Positions 7,859 through 16,890 of a DNA stretch of 64,000 nucleotides are shown piece by piece (the first letter of the stretch is position 1; each line of letters starts with the position of its first letter). The position numbers were made by a program, and so were the translations under genes. Source of the stretch: Ralstonia sp. RRA (GTDB lineage Bacteria; Pseudomonadota; Gammaproteobacteria; Burkholderiales; Burkholderiaceae); contig NZ_CP146094.1 of the NCBI RefSeq assembly GCF_037023145.1, positions 62,001 through 126,000 of the forward strand, read 5' to 3'. The notes under the pieces are model-generated. The model was not told where the DNA came from. It saw only the letters and a list, made by a program, of their open reading frames with translations, and searched no databases.

Positions 7859-7904
7859 GCTAGATCAGGTCCAGCTGCCTTGCGAATGTTGCTGCGAAAG
7901 TATA
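7859..7904 (-). promoter_or_regulatory. promoter plus P1 hairpin for the 328-aa gene
   Basis: -10 TATACT (7899-7904) and P1 GCTGG/CTAGC (7859-7875) match the family, but no TTCC..GGAA palindrome is found in the -35 region, which overlaps the end of the next gene. Confidence 0.55.
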
Positions 7905-7913
7905 GCGCGAAAT

Positions 7914-8099
7914 CTAGCTTGCGCTCTTCGCCAACTTCCATTCCATCATCGTGACGCCCGTGCGCGCATCCAGGATCCTGCAGTAATCGCCCTTGCCATA
8001 CCGGAACGTGGCGACCAGCGAGGCCAACCAATACCACGGTGCCGAGTACGAGGGACAGCTTGTTCCGCTCCGTGAAAACACCTGAAAGCGTAGAGTCAT
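7914..8099 (-). CDS. hypothetical protein, 61 aa
   Basis: Small basic protein beginning MTLRFQVFSRSG and containing GKGDYCRILDARTG. No family recognised; a plausible compact beta fold. Start ATG at 8099 has AGGA 7 nt upstream. An overlapping frame (7846-8037) is an alternative but looks less protein-like. Confidence 0.5.
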   Translation of the reverse strand: MTLRFQVFSRSGTSCPSYSAPWYWLASLVATFRYGKGDYCRILDARTGVTMMEWKLAKSAS

Positions 8100-8200
8100 C
8101 TGAGTCCTATCTGAGAACCGTGACGTCTTGTCTGGCCTCAATTAAGCGCTGAGTCGCCCGAAATGGGTCCCGTCACTTCGATTTTGATTGCGGCACAGCG

Positions 8201-8761
8201 TTAGATCACCGGTTCGACGTGCCGTACGCTAAGAACGTAATCCTTGCCGTTGACGCCGTGAATGATGGCTCCCTCGCCGCCGGCGCCAATCCGGACTGAC
8301 AGTGTTTGCGACGCGGCATGCTGGCGCGCCTCCCGCGAATCCAGCGTAGCATCCACCATTGCGACGCCGCTCTGGTCGAACGTGACCTTACTGATTGTCA
8401 GCCGCCAGAACCCGCTGAAATCATCCGGATTGATCTGTTCGCCAATAGTCGCGATGGGGAACGCGTAGCGTTCGCCGATCACTGCGTACCCCCCATCGCG
8501 AATGATGACGTTGCGCTCGACTTCCTGAGCCCCTTTCCGCAGCACCTTCACGCTGACTGCTGTCATTCCGCCCAACGTTCCATTGGGCCGTTCCTTCGCC
8601 GCTCGCACGTCCGCAATCGATGTCTCTTTGTGCCCTTCGGGCGACGCTCGGCCCTCCGTCCACGCATAGACCTGTCGGTATTCTGCATTCGCGGGGCTCG
8701 CAGCGGCAAAAACGATCAGCAACGTGAGCGCGGCTGCGTTGGCCAGGAAGTTGATTTTCAT
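8201..8761 (-). CDS. exported hypothetical protein, 186 aa
   Basis: A signal peptide is clear: MKINFLANAAALTLLIVFAAASPANA with cleavage likely after ANA (26). The mature part is mostly beta-like (SVKVLRKGAQEVERNVIIRDGGYAVIGERY) and unrecognised; periplasmic location is inferred. Start overlaps the stop of the upstream membrane protein gene by ATGA, so the pair is coupled. Confidence 0.75.
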   Translation of the reverse strand: MKINFLANAAALTLLIVFAAASPANAEYRQVYAWTEGRASPEGHKETSIADVRAAKERPNGTLGGMTAVSVKVLRKGAQEVERNVIIRDGGYAVIGERYAFPIATIGEQINPDDFSGFWRLTISKVTFDQSGVAMVDATLDSREARQHAASQTLSVRIGAGGEGAIIHGVNGKDYVLSVRHVEPVI

Positions 8762-9147
8762 TTAGAGGTCGATAGATCTTTGGTTGCAACATTTGGACTC
8801 GCATTACCGGTGTGGAACGGCAAAGCGTGGCTCGCGTCAAATGGCGACGTAGGTGGATGGACTTTCCAATGGCCCACCCCCTCCCATACGCCATTGGACT
8901 CGCGGTACACCAATCCGCCTTTCCTGAAGCCAAAAAATATTGGCCAGTTGTTCAGATATAGCGAGGCAAGCTTCAGCACGGTCGGGTAACGGCTGGCACC
9001 GCGAAGTCGCGCCGCACGGCACACGAATCGCAGCCAACTGGCAGTCGTAATTGACGCCCAGATCAACTCTGCAATCAGCCAGAGGACGAAATACAACACC
9101 AGGCCCCAAAATATAATTCCAGTGGCGAACATGGCACTACTCAGCAT
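8758..9147 (-). CDS. membrane protein, 129 aa
   Basis: An N-terminal hydrophobic segment (about 5-35) is followed by a basic region and a Trp/Pro-rich C-terminal part. Unrecognised. ATG at 9147 with GGGGG 4 nt upstream. Coupled by ATGA overlap to the exported 186-aa protein, which may share its location. Confidence 0.7.
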   Translation of the reverse strand: MLSSAMFATGIIFWGLVLYFVLWLIAELIWASITTASWLRFVCRAARLRGASRYPTVLKLASLYLNNWPIFFGFRKGGLVYRESNGVWEGVGHWKVHPPTSPFDASHALPFHTGNASPNVATKDLSTSK

Positions 9148-9208
9148 GAAGCCCCCTTTCGTTCAATAATGGGTTCGCCCGTTTTCTGGACCGCGGCCGG
9201 CGCCCTGC

Positions 9209-10462
9209 TTAAGTGGTGACTTCATGAGCCGCCGTGGACATTCTGGCGTTGACCCACAGTTCCTCAAGACCAACCAACGAGTAGTACGCTTCGTCAGTCT
9301 CTTCGAGGGATTGAGCTAGATCGTAGGCAGGGACGCCATTGGCAGAAAAGATCACAGTGCCGCCAGATTCTTCGGCATTGAACGCACGTCCGCGCAAAAA
9401 CCAAACGAGGACTGTGGGCTGTCCAACCTCTTCGAAGAGGGCAAAGGAGCGCAGGTTTGCCGCCACGTTGGCTTGCATTGCAGGCTCTTCCGGATCACCT
9501 GCAACGAACGTCATATCACCGGGATTCCAGCGATATACTCGGAACGCGCCGGCAAATCGCATCTCCTCGGGAGCGTTGGCGTTCCACCAATCGCACAACG
9601 ACTTCACAGCGCCATTCGCTTCGTAGTCTTGCTTAATCTTGGACCAAGGAACTGTATCCGTGAGCAGATTTAGCGCAGCACGAAGCGCAGAATAGCTCCC
9701 GGAGATCGCCATATTCTTCCGGACTTCGACCAACCCTGGTCGTGACGCTCGCTTAGCTCTCGACACGCGAGTACCGTGGAAGTCAGCAACGCTCGTCAAA
9801 CTGAAGGTCCCGCCCAGCAGTGCATCCTTCGTGGGGTTGTTCCAGATCCCTGAGAACCACTCAATGTCGCGGTAAAGCACAACGAACTTCTGCCCACCTG
9901 GGGACTCTGCCGTCATGGAGATTGCCGCCTCCAGGGACTCCGCAGCGATGTCGGAGTCTTTGAACCATCCGCAGTACTTTTGACGGGGCGCCAAGGCCCC
10001 CAGCATCTTGAGAGCGGTCTCCACCTCTTCAGGCTCGACGTAGTCCGCTGTGAATCCAACGTACGTATATGACCGAGCCTGGCGCATGAGCACACCCTTC
10101 ACTGAACCATCGGCGTATTCGCGCACTACCAAGGTTGGGAAGTCTCTGGAAGGGTGCTTCGCTGTAGCGTTCCAATCGATCGGCCACTCGTCGCACAAGT
10201 AGTCGTGATGCACGCATGCGATTGCACGACCCTTGTAGGAGGTGCTGCCAATCAGCTGGGCTACATACACGTGGTGGTCGGTGGCACAAGCTGACCGTTC
10301 CCACACTGGCGGCGCGAACGAATAGTGAACCACCGCCTCGGCACCGTCCTTCTCTCCTGGCACCACCGCCAGCAGCTCGAAGATCTGTTCCTTGTGTCCT
10401 GCTTGGAAGCGCTTCGCGAAAAGCTGGTCACGCAAGTCGAGGCGTTCCACTTCTGTCAGCAT
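9209..10462 (-). CDS. hypothetical protein, 417 aa
   Basis: Large soluble protein without recognised motif. It shows several HH and Trp-rich stretches (ACVHHDYLCDEWPIDW) and an acidic C-terminus. Start ATG at 10462 with GGAG 6 nt upstream; no SD hairpin of the leader family. The 228 bases upstream (10463-10690) hold no gene I can support. Confidence 0.7.
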   Translation of the reverse strand: MLTEVERLDLRDQLFAKRFQAGHKEQIFELLAVVPGEKDGAEAVVHYSFAPPVWERSACATDHHVYVAQLIGSTSYKGRAIACVHHDYLCDEWPIDWNATAKHPSRDFPTLVVREYADGSVKGVLMRQARSYTYVGFTADYVEPEEVETALKMLGALAPRQKYCGWFKDSDIAAESLEAAISMTAESPGGQKFVVLYRDIEWFSGIWNNPTKDALLGGTFSLTSVADFHGTRVSRAKRASRPGLVEVRKNMAISGSYSALRAALNLLTDTVPWSKIKQDYEANGAVKSLCDWWNANAPEEMRFAGAFRVYRWNPGDMTFVAGDPEEPAMQANVAANLRSFALFEEVGQPTVLVWFLRGRAFNAEESGGTVIFSANGVPAYDLAQSLEETDEAYYSLVGLEELWVNARMSTAAHEVTT

Positions 10463-10690
10463 TTCGTTCTCCGTTGCTCGTCACTGCATGTGGTGCGGCT
10501 GCGCCGGATAATTGCCAGGCGCGCGCGATCACCACTTGTGGAAGATGGAGATGACGATACCTGCGCCCGATTACGCGAACAATCTAGAAAGGAGCCACAA
10601 ACGGGAGGGGTTTCAAGTTGAGCGCTGCCTGTGGTTCCCGACATGGGGCCCACGAGGCGGCCCAGATATGGAGGGGCGAGTACGTGCGCG

Positions 10691-10909
10691 CTAGGTGCTC
10701 TCTGCATCGGGATCCGCAGGCAGCAAAACAACGCTCTCCCGGCGATACCACTGCGGCTTCAATCTCCCATCCATTCCTTTCTGGAATTTTAGATAGTCGC
10801 CACTTGCATGCACCTCGACGATGGTGCCGTAGGCGTAGCGGCCGCTCCGCTGTCGAACCTTGCAAGCTCGATTTAGCGCGTGTAACGCTTCCTCCCTTGA
10901 GGTGCTCAC
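10691..10909 (-). CDS. hypothetical protein, 72 aa
   Basis: Small basic protein, GTG start at 10909 with GAGGAG 8 nt upstream. The core (GTIVEVHASGDYLKFQKG..WYRRESVVLLP) looks like a small beta-barrel; no family named. Confidence 0.6.
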   Translation of the reverse strand: MSTSREEALHALNRACKVRQRSGRYAYGTIVEVHASGDYLKFQKGMDGRLKPQWYRRESVVLLPADPDAEST

Positions 10910-11015
10910 AGATGGACTCCTCTCGTTGGCACCGGGTCCAAGACGAACGGCGTAAGGCGGCGACTAACCCACTGGATCGACGTACCCCGCCCGTGAACCA
11001 TATAGGTCGAGCTAA

Positions 11016-11711
11016 CTAATTGTCGCCCGCATTTTTGATGGGATTCAACTGGGCTGGGTCCGCCGGCACCTTCACAACCACATCGCCAGATTGGGCTGCC
11101 TCCAACAGGACCCTGTCGATACTGGCCTTCAGTGTTTTGCTTTCACCTTCCGTGTAGCTCGGCCAAGGAACGAACGGCTGCGCATAGTCACGCCCAAGGC
11201 GGATGGATTTCGGACAGCGGTACACCGCAGCTTGGTGTTCCATCCTAACGATCAGCATGTCTCCGCTACAGTCCAAATGCTCGCCCGAGAAGGTCACATC
11301 CATGACGCCTGAGTTCGCCGGATTGCGGAAGAAAATCAGGTGGTCAATAGGCGTGGCGCACATATAAATCGCTGCAAGTACAGCCCAAGTGGTCATACCG
11401 AATCGCAGGCCACCGCCGATCGCACCTTTTTGAGCACGTGCTGCCAGCACCAGCTTGAACCCGAACAGAATCAAGCTGATGCAGCCAAACAAGAGGTAGG
11501 CTACTGGGGCCCAGTTGTAGGCACCGCTGTCGATCCCTCCAGCAGCGGGAGGCAGAAATTCAATTCCCAGCAGGAACGCAACAGACGCTACCCCGCAGGC
11601 GAACAAGTGAACTTGGCCGAGCCAACGGGCTTTTCCCCCTCGAAGGAGTCCCCGTATCGCCGCGATGAGGTTCGCGTACATAAGGAAACAACTGATGGCG
11701 AGGAAAGGCAT
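11016..11711 (-). CDS. polytopic membrane protein, 231 aa
   Basis: About four hydrophobic segments in the first 140 residues (MPFLAISCFLMYANLIAAI; LFACGVASVAFLLGIEFLP; VAYLLFGCISLILFGFKLVL; MTTWAVLAAIYMCA), then a soluble C-terminal domain of about 90 residues. Unrecognised. Weak SD; start tentative. Confidence 0.7.
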   Translation of the reverse strand: MPFLAISCFLMYANLIAAIRGLLRGGKARWLGQVHLFACGVASVAFLLGIEFLPPAAGGIDSGAYNWAPVAYLLFGCISLILFGFKLVLAARAQKGAIGGGLRFGMTTWAVLAAIYMCATPIDHLIFFRNPANSGVMDVTFSGEHLDCSGDMLIVRMEHQAAVYRCPKSIRLGRDYAQPFVPWPSYTEGESKTLKASIDRVLLEAAQSGDVVVKVPADPAQLNPIKNAGDN

Positions 11712-11765
11712 TTCGATTGAATCTCGGTTTTCGAGGATGGGATTGAACAGCGCGGCCGAGGCGAG

Positions 11766-11960
11766 CTAGATCTTGCCGGTTCGGACCAGGACGACGGCGT
11801 CAGCATACTTCACCGGCTGGCCAAGATATTCGCAAATACGAGCGTGCAGCAGCGTGGGATCCTCCCACGGCTTGTCGTTGAGCTTCCCCAGCGCCTCTTT
11901 CAAAAGATCGACAGCTGTCTCGTGCTTCACTGCATCAATCCAATACTGCGGAACCGGCAT
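11766..11960 (-). CDS. hypothetical protein, 64 aa
   Basis: Small helical protein, MPVPQYWIDAVKHETAVDLL; no family recognised. ATG at 11960 with GGAG 6 nt upstream. Confidence 0.6.
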   Translation of the reverse strand: MPVPQYWIDAVKHETAVDLLKEALGKLNDKPWEDPTLLHARICEYLGQPVKYADAVVLVRTGKI

Positions 11961-12214
11961 TCACTCTCCATAGGTCGGCGCCTCGTTGCTTTGGCAAGAG
12001 CTGCAATTCTCACCATGCGGCAATCCTCGAGCAACCGAGAAAGGAGTTCCATGCAAGGGGGCTTTTTACTGCGAATCTCGAGGTATGTCGATTGGATGCT
12101 GACCAGCTGTGCGAGCAGGACTTTCGCCCTCCCCTGTTGCGAATGATTGAACGATCTGTGGACCCGCGGCCAATGCACTCTCGGTCAAGCACACTCACAG
12201 CCAACCGGATCGGC

Positions 12215-12589
12215 TCAGCAAATGCCCATGAACACCGCGAAGGCCATCATCCAGAAGACCCAGGCTGTCGCGAAGACGACGTCGAACGACCACTTCTTTG
12301 TCTTGTGACGAGCAAGCGAGCGTCCGATCTGGCTGCCGACAAACCCACCGGCCAATGTAATGATGTGGAGGTACGCCTCAGGAATCCGGCGTTGCCGGGT
12401 TCTTGCAAGGATCTTGTCGACTGCGAACATCACGAACGCCACCGAGTTGATCAGAAGGAATGGCAGGCGGAAAGATGAAGGAAATATCGGCGTGAGGACG
12501 ACAACGACACTTGAAGCGATCGCGACGATCTTCATGAGGCGGCTCGAATTCTCGAGCAGTCGAAACGACTGTTGTTGAGGTGAGTCCAT
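12215..12589 (-). CDS. DUF1294 family membrane protein
   Basis: 124 aa with four hydrophobic segments. The family signature is visible: FAVDKILARTRQRRIPEAYLH, LAGGFVGSQIGRSLARHKTKK. DUF1294 proteins are small inner-membrane proteins of unknown role, often fused to a cold-shock domain; no CSD is present here. Start chosen at MDSPQQQ (12589). The 254 bases between this gene and 11960 contain a plus-strand 32-codon frame with a good SD (ATG near 12051), not called. Confidence 0.85.
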   Translation of the reverse strand: MDSPQQQSFRLLENSSRLMKIVAIASSVVVVLTPIFPSSFRLPFLLINSVAFVMFAVDKILARTRQRRIPEAYLHIITLAGGFVGSQIGRSLARHKTKKWSFDVVFATAWVFWMMAFAVFMGIC

Positions 12590-12709
12590 GATGTTGCTCT
12601 TTCTCCCGCGGTATCCCACGGCCCACGAACCAGCGAATACGCACCCTCGAGCCCAGAAACTTCGTCGCTACGAAGATAGCCAGTTGGCGCTACAGAATAC
12701 ACTGGCCAG

Positions 12710-12747
12710 AAAAGCAGAAAGCCCGTCTCGCATCGGAGAGACGGGCT
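12710..12747 (-). terminator. intrinsic terminator after the 165-aa gene
   Basis: AGCCCGTCTC/GAGACGGGCT perfect stem followed by TTTCTGCTTTT on the minus strand; closes the operon 14345-12826. Confidence 0.85.
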
Positions 12748-12825
12748 TCTGAACTAGCGACTGCTTTCGGATCAGTTTTTCCGTGTCAGCCCTCGCGATC
12801 CATGTGGCGCTCAGTTGTTTGAATG

Positions 12826-13323
12826 CTACCCATCAACGATGAGTCCGCGCTCAATTCCAAGCCGCCATGCGGCAAGATGCGCCGCATATCCGGCCTCGCT
12901 GAAACACTGTTCATCGAGGCCCGCCGTAGGTGGCCCTGCCGTGAAGTTGATGGATGTCCACAGAATCAACTCCGCGCCGAGTCCTTGACCTTGATACTCG
13001 TCTGCAATGCAAACAGCGCCCGGCGTGTTGTAGTAACCAACGACCGAGGCACCGCTCCATCCGCTCGATGTGGCGGAGCGGTGCAGAAGCAGAGCACTAT
13101 CAGACGATGCAACGAAGCCATACTCGGGGCTCCTGATCGAGACCTCCACCTCACTCGCGTCGAATTGGACATCGATATCGCGGATGTAGTCTTCAAAACG
13201 TTGGTTGAGCCAAGGATCCGGGCCGTCCGACTGGCAGACGAAATCGTCCTCGCTGCAAACGAGGGGAGCTTCCGCCGGCGAAACTTGACAGCCTGAAGCC
13301 AGTGCAGCGGGGCATCGATTCAT
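12826..13323 (-). CDS. GNAT-like hypothetical protein, 165 aa
   Basis: The stretch VCIADEYQGQGLGAELIL matches GNAT motif A (Q-G-x-G-x-G/A, acetyl-CoA pyrophosphate binding) preceded by a beta strand. The remainder is diverged, so acetyltransferase activity is inference. The ATG at 13323 overlaps the stop of the 162-aa gene by ATGA and has AGGAGG 4 nt upstream. Confidence 0.65.
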   Translation of the reverse strand: MNRCPAALASGCQVSPAEAPLVCSEDDFVCQSDGPDPWLNQRFEDYIRDIDVQFDASEVEVSIRSPEYGFVASSDSALLLHRSATSSGWSGASVVGYYNTPGAVCIADEYQGQGLGAELILWTSINFTAGPPTAGLDEQCFSEAGYAAHLAAWRLGIERGLIVDG

Positions 13324-13808
13324 GCGACCTCCTGGAACGCCAGCGCCTCTTCGAGCATCTGCTGATACGTGATCAAGCCCTCCTGGAACTTCTGGCGAAC
13401 TGCCGCCAGGCGAACTCCACGCGCCCATCTCTCCGATGCACCGATTCTGTCGAGCGCGCCAGGATCGGGCACCCTGAATCCCTCATCCAGCAGGGATTCC
13501 ACGGCATCTTGGAGTGAGTTGTGGCACGTATGCCCGACAAATCCGTCCTCGTCGAACCGCTGGATGCGCCAAGGTTCAGTGCCAGACATCTCCGGAGCAA
13601 CGAAGCCCCAGGCCTCGCGATGAATTGAACGGCACTCGATGCCGACCGGCTCACCCTTGTATGCCTGCATGAGCTGCTGATAGCAAATCTGCACGGGGCT
13701 AGCGATCTGACGAAGATGCCGCGCAAAGTCGGAGGCTACGCGCAGATGAGCGACCCGGGCACGGTCCCATTGAGCCGTGCGGAACCGCGTGGTGGTTGTA
13801 GATGCCAT
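13320..13808 (-). CDS. hypothetical protein, 162 aa
   Basis: Soluble protein, start MASTTTTRFRTAQWDR; an acidic DEDGF turn in the middle and a helical C-terminus. Unrecognised. Start set by the P4 SD at 13809. Coupled to the GNAT-like gene downstream. Confidence 0.7.
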   Translation of the reverse strand: MASTTTTRFRTAQWDRARVAHLRVASDFARHLRQIASPVQICYQQLMQAYKGEPVGIECRSIHREAWGFVAPEMSGTEPWRIQRFDEDGFVGHTCHNSLQDAVESLLDEGFRVPDPGALDRIGASERWARGVRLAAVRQKFQEGLITYQQMLEEALAFQEVA

Positions 13809-13875
13809 GTTTTGCTCCTAAATGGAAATTGAGAAGCAAACACGCCCCAAGGGAGTGATTGCCCCCCTTGGGTTG
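13809..13875 (-). promoter_or_regulatory. structured leader (P3-P4) of the 162-aa gene
   Basis: P4 TTTGCTTC/GGAGCAAA; P3 here is CCCAAGGG/CCCTTGGG, both arms changed relative to CCCTCGCGGG copies, a clear covariation. Confidence 0.8.
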
Positions 13876-13973
13876 GATGTGACGCTGCCTGTATAGCAAC
13901 CGGTGTTGGCCAATATCGCGGCGCCACTCAGATGAAGCCGTCGACAGCTGACAAGGACCTCTATTCCCAAGTC

Positions 13974-14345
13974 CTAGTGCGCGCGCTCAATCTGCACGCC
14001 GCCGGCTTCCTGGGAGTCGCCGGCGATGCTCGACTGGCGCGATTCCACAAGCACCGAGAGGTACTCCTGATAAGCCAGTCGATCGATCGGGGCGAAGGCG
14101 AGCCCTTTTGCATCGCAGTAGTGACGCAAGTCGGCGAGCAAGCACAGAACCGCGTGCTCAGCTCCTTCCGGAGAGTTCGGTACGTCGGATGAGGTCTCGT
14201 TTGCGACACCCCATGCCTTGAGTGCCTGTTCGACCCGGGCCACCCGCATGCGCGGACTGTAAAACGAATCCGAAGCGAACTCGCTCATCTCGGCCGGAAT
14301 CCGGATCTCGATAGCAACTGCGTCGGAAACTTTAGTTGTGCTCAT
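13974..14345 (-). CDS. hypothetical protein, 123 aa
   Basis: Soluble acidic protein, start MSTTKVSDAVAIEIRIP, largely helical. No family recognised. First gene of a three-gene operon (14345-12826). ATG one base after the perfect stem ACCTGCTTC/GGAGCAGGT. Confidence 0.7.
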   Translation of the reverse strand: MSTTKVSDAVAIEIRIPAEMSEFASDSFYSPRMRVARVEQALKAWGVANETSSDVPNSPEGAEHAVLCLLADLRHYCDAKGLAFAPIDRLAYQEYLSVLVESRQSSIAGDSQEAGGVQIERAH

Positions 14346-14413
14346 TACCTGCTCCTGATTGAAGTATCGCGAAGCAGGTCCCCTAACGCGGGAGACAAGC
14401 CCCGCAAGGGTTA
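14346..14413 (-). promoter_or_regulatory. structured leader (P3-P4) of the 123-aa gene
   Basis: P4 ACCTGCTTC/GGAGCAGGT (9 bp); P3 AACCCTTGCGGGGC..TCCCGC..GGGG. Confidence 0.8.
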
Positions 14414-14436
14414 TTAGTTAGCGACAAAAGCCGCTT

Positions 14437-14480
14437 GGCTGGGGCGCGGTCCAGCTACCGTTGAAACTGAACTGATGTTA
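14437..14480 (-). promoter_or_regulatory. promoter-like region plus P1 hairpin (operon 14345-12826)
   Basis: P1 GCTGG/CCAGC (14438-14455) and a -10-like TAACAT (14475-14480). No TTCC..GGAA palindrome; promoter assignment rests on position and P1. Confidence 0.45.
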
Positions 14481-14660
14481 CTACACGCACTAGGTGGCGC
14501 GCACTCTAGGCGAAGGGATTTTTCTTCACACTCGGGCATATCTCTCTGGGCTTACACCTTGGCGACATCACGTTTTCGCCTGGGATCAAGGGATATCGCC
14601 GGCACCTAACCGCGCACTGAAAGGCGAAGCGCTTCAAATACAGCTACCGCCCCATGAATG

Positions 14661-14690
14661 GAAAGGCCCGCGTCCTCCATGCGCGGGCCC
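14661..14690 (-). terminator. intrinsic terminator after the 258-aa gene
   Basis: GGCCCGCG/CGCGGGCC stem followed by TTTCC, a short T tract. Confidence 0.65.
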
Positions 14691-14733
14691 AGGTACATTG
14701 AAACACGTGCGAACGCGCTACAGCCGAAGCTGT

Positions 14734-15510
14734 TCAAGCGGCCAATGCGGAGTAAGCACCGAATGCACGAAGGCGCTGGCAAACTTGATGCGCGGATTCC
14801 TCCGGGCTCGGTGTCGAGCCGCCAGCAATAAAGGTCCGAAGCGGGCCGGCCCAGATACTCCAAGTCCAACCGGGTCTGGAGCCGCCGGCACCAGATTCGA
14901 GCGACATGCGGCACGCGTAGCCACCCCAGTTCGCGGACAACATACCTTTCCCCGTCGGCTCGAACGTCAAGACGGGACCTGCAGCATCCAGCTTGAACGA
15001 CGCCGATTCAGCGTTCGCAACCGCTGCGGCCAACACCGTCGCCGGCAGCATTCCGATCCACTCGTGTGCATCAGCAACTCCAACGCCGGAAGGACCAATG
15101 CGGTAACCGTTGTGCGCAGCTTGCACCGTCATCGCCTTCCACATCCCAGCACGATTGCGGAATGCTTCTTCTGCGAGTGCAACAACGCTCGAGTCGAGCA
15201 GCTTCGCGGTCGGAAACACCACTGCCTCTTTCGGCAAGCGCCCCGACAGCTGGGGACCAACTCGCCGAATCGACTTGATGCGGTACCGAGGGAAGTACTC
15301 GCTGAAAATGATCTGCTCTACAACGCCACGGTAGGTGACGCCGAGGACTACGCACCGCCCTTCAATTCGATCGCCAACGTTGATACGAGGCATTTGGGCG
15401 GAGCCGGCATCTTCAGCAGCAGAGTTCGATGCCAGATAGACGGCAGCGGGCCGGCTGCCAAGGAAACCCTGGAAAGAGGGAACAACAGTAGATTGAGTGG
15501 ATGCTTGCAA
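14734..15510 (-). CDS. hypothetical protein, 258 aa
   Basis: Soluble protein of unknown family, start TTG at 15510 (MQASTQSTVV) with GGAG 6 nt upstream. The first half resembles a beta-rich domain (INVGDRIEGRCVVLGVTYRGVVEQIIFS), the second is Ala/Gly-rich with WGGYAC and WSIWAGPLR. The SD lies after a small CCTGG/CCAGG hairpin, a weak relative of P4. Confidence 0.65.
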   Translation of the reverse strand: MQASTQSTVVPSFQGFLGSRPAAVYLASNSAAEDAGSAQMPRINVGDRIEGRCVVLGVTYRGVVEQIIFSEYFPRYRIKSIRRVGPQLSGRLPKEAVVFPTAKLLDSSVVALAEEAFRNRAGMWKAMTVQAAHNGYRIGPSGVGVADAHEWIGMLPATVLAAAVANAESASFKLDAAGPVLTFEPTGKGMLSANWGGYACRMSLESGAGGSRPGWTWSIWAGPLRTFIAGGSTPSPEESAHQVCQRLRAFGAYSALAA

Positions 15511-15966
15511 TTTCGACTCCTGGTAGAACGCCAGGCAGCCGACCCGTCATACGGGTGCGTGCCAAGCGCTAGGAAATGGGGTATGGGGGCCGGGAAGAGG
15601 CCATGGATTCACCTGCGCAAACGCGCAATAGATTTGATGCAACGCGAAAACGCACCTGCGCTGACCTCGATTCGAGGCGGCAAAGCGTATTTCGACTGGA
15701 GTGAGTGCGGGACGGTTGCGGCGCGCCGGGCAGCAGCTTCGTATCGATAAGTCGACGTCGCAAACTTCCGAAGGCGTCCAAAACGGCCGATAGCGACCGT
15801 AGTGTCCCAATACAAGCAGTGTGTACGCTCAGCTTGGAGCGTGCGGTCCCTTGAACCTCAAGGGTAAGTGATTCGCGACTGTGGAAGATCGCTTTGGCTG
15901 GATTAGGATCGGCCCAGCTACCGAGTACAACGGCACCACTATACTCGAAGAAATTCCTAACAGGAA
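15511..15966 (-). other. long leader region with palindrome promoter but no clear gene (eroded module)
   Basis: A good palindrome promoter (TTCCTGTTAGGAA 15954-15966, -10 TATAGT 15938-15943, P1 GCTGG/CCAGC 15897-15918) is followed by a P3-like ACCCTTGAGGTTCAAGGGACC (about 15845-15865) but no SD stem. Between it and the TTG at 15510 lie some 300 bases with only doubtful frames (for example 15547-15810 from a TTG). Either an unusually long leader of the 258-aa gene or the remains of a lost cistron. The 97 bases 15967-16063 hold only a weak hairpin. Confidence 0.5.
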
Positions 15967-16063
15967 GCTATTCCACCCCTACAAAAGGAGGGGACGGCGA
16001 ACAGGCTTTCCGACGTAAAAGCCTGCGCCCCCCGTAATCCCGCAAACCCTGCATGGCTCCAAT

Positions 16064-16438
16064 TCAGAGCTCGCGAATGTTCCAGTCGTCCATGTCGTCC
16101 TTGGATTCAAGCGGATAGCCGCCTTTCCAACCGGCCAGATTCGCCCGAATATAGGCGTCATTGTCCTCGCTCGCCTGCTCCGGAGTCAGGCTTGTCACGC
16201 GCCAAACGAGAAGCTCTTCATTGACCTGAAGTACTAGCTCGCTTCGATACTTTGCACGATTTCGATAGAACTCGGCCGGATCAATCTCCGACCGTGGCGG
16301 CAGGTTCAGTGCTACGGGAACGACTTGGCCTCCCGAAACCTCTTCCATCACACGGGCCGTGTAGCCTTCATTGGTCGACGTGATGCGAATCATGAATCTC
16401 CGCTCTCGCGCGTTCAAGAAATAGACTCTGCTCTTCAT
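16064..16438 (-). CDS. hypothetical protein, 124 aa
   Basis: Soluble protein, MKSRVYFLNARERRFMIRITSTNEG, acidic C-terminus (SKDDMDDWNIREL). Unrecognised. ATG at 16438 with AAGGA upstream; an internal ATG (MIRITSTNEG) is an alternative start. Confidence 0.65.
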   Translation of the reverse strand: MKSRVYFLNARERRFMIRITSTNEGYTARVMEEVSGGQVVPVALNLPPRSEIDPAEFYRNRAKYRSELVLQVNEELLVWRVTSLTPEQASEDNDAYIRANLAGWKGGYPLESKDDMDDWNIREL

Positions 16439-16573
16439 TCATAAATCCTTATGATTGCACTGCCGGAAGGTTAGCCGTTCTCTTGCGGTGGCAGAACGCC
16501 TGCCTTATCTCGACGGCGCGCGCAAAAGCCGACCGAACGGGCGCTCCGCCGGCGATCCAAGCCTGCGTTCCAA

Positions 16574-16801
16574 TTACTTCCTACCGAACATTCTTCCCGC
16601 GCAGATAAAGAGCGGAATGCCCGTGACGACAAGTGCAACGCCGACGATGATGGGGTGCGCTCGCGAAGTCGAGACCAACCACGAAGCAAAGCCAGTCTCC
16701 ACCATCAGGTAAGGGACACCCAGAACCACGCCCACAAACACCACAACGGCTACCACAGCTGGCAGCAGGTGCGCCACAACGTCTTGGGACGAATTACTCA
16801 T
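16574..16801 (-). CDS. small membrane protein, 75 aa
   Basis: Two hydrophobic segments (LLPAVVAVVVFVGVVLGVPYL and PIIVGVALVVTGIPLFICA), short basic C-terminus. Unrecognised. Start at 16801 with AAGGA upstream. Confidence 0.65.
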   Translation of the reverse strand: MSNSSQDVVAHLLPAVVAVVVFVGVVLGVPYLMVETGFASWLVSTSRAHPIIVGVALVVTGIPLFICAGRMFGRK

Positions 16802-16890
16802 TGCATCTTGTCCTTCGGCTACCGGCCGGTTGCGGGGTGCGCGATCGCATCCAGTCAATTTCTCATCTCCCGGGAATCCTGATTCGCGAG

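Noticed and set aside
10773..10785. TTCCTTTCTGGAA as another regulon operator
   Set aside because: It is inside the coding region of the 72-aa gene, does not fit the inner YRNYR pattern and has no -10 near.
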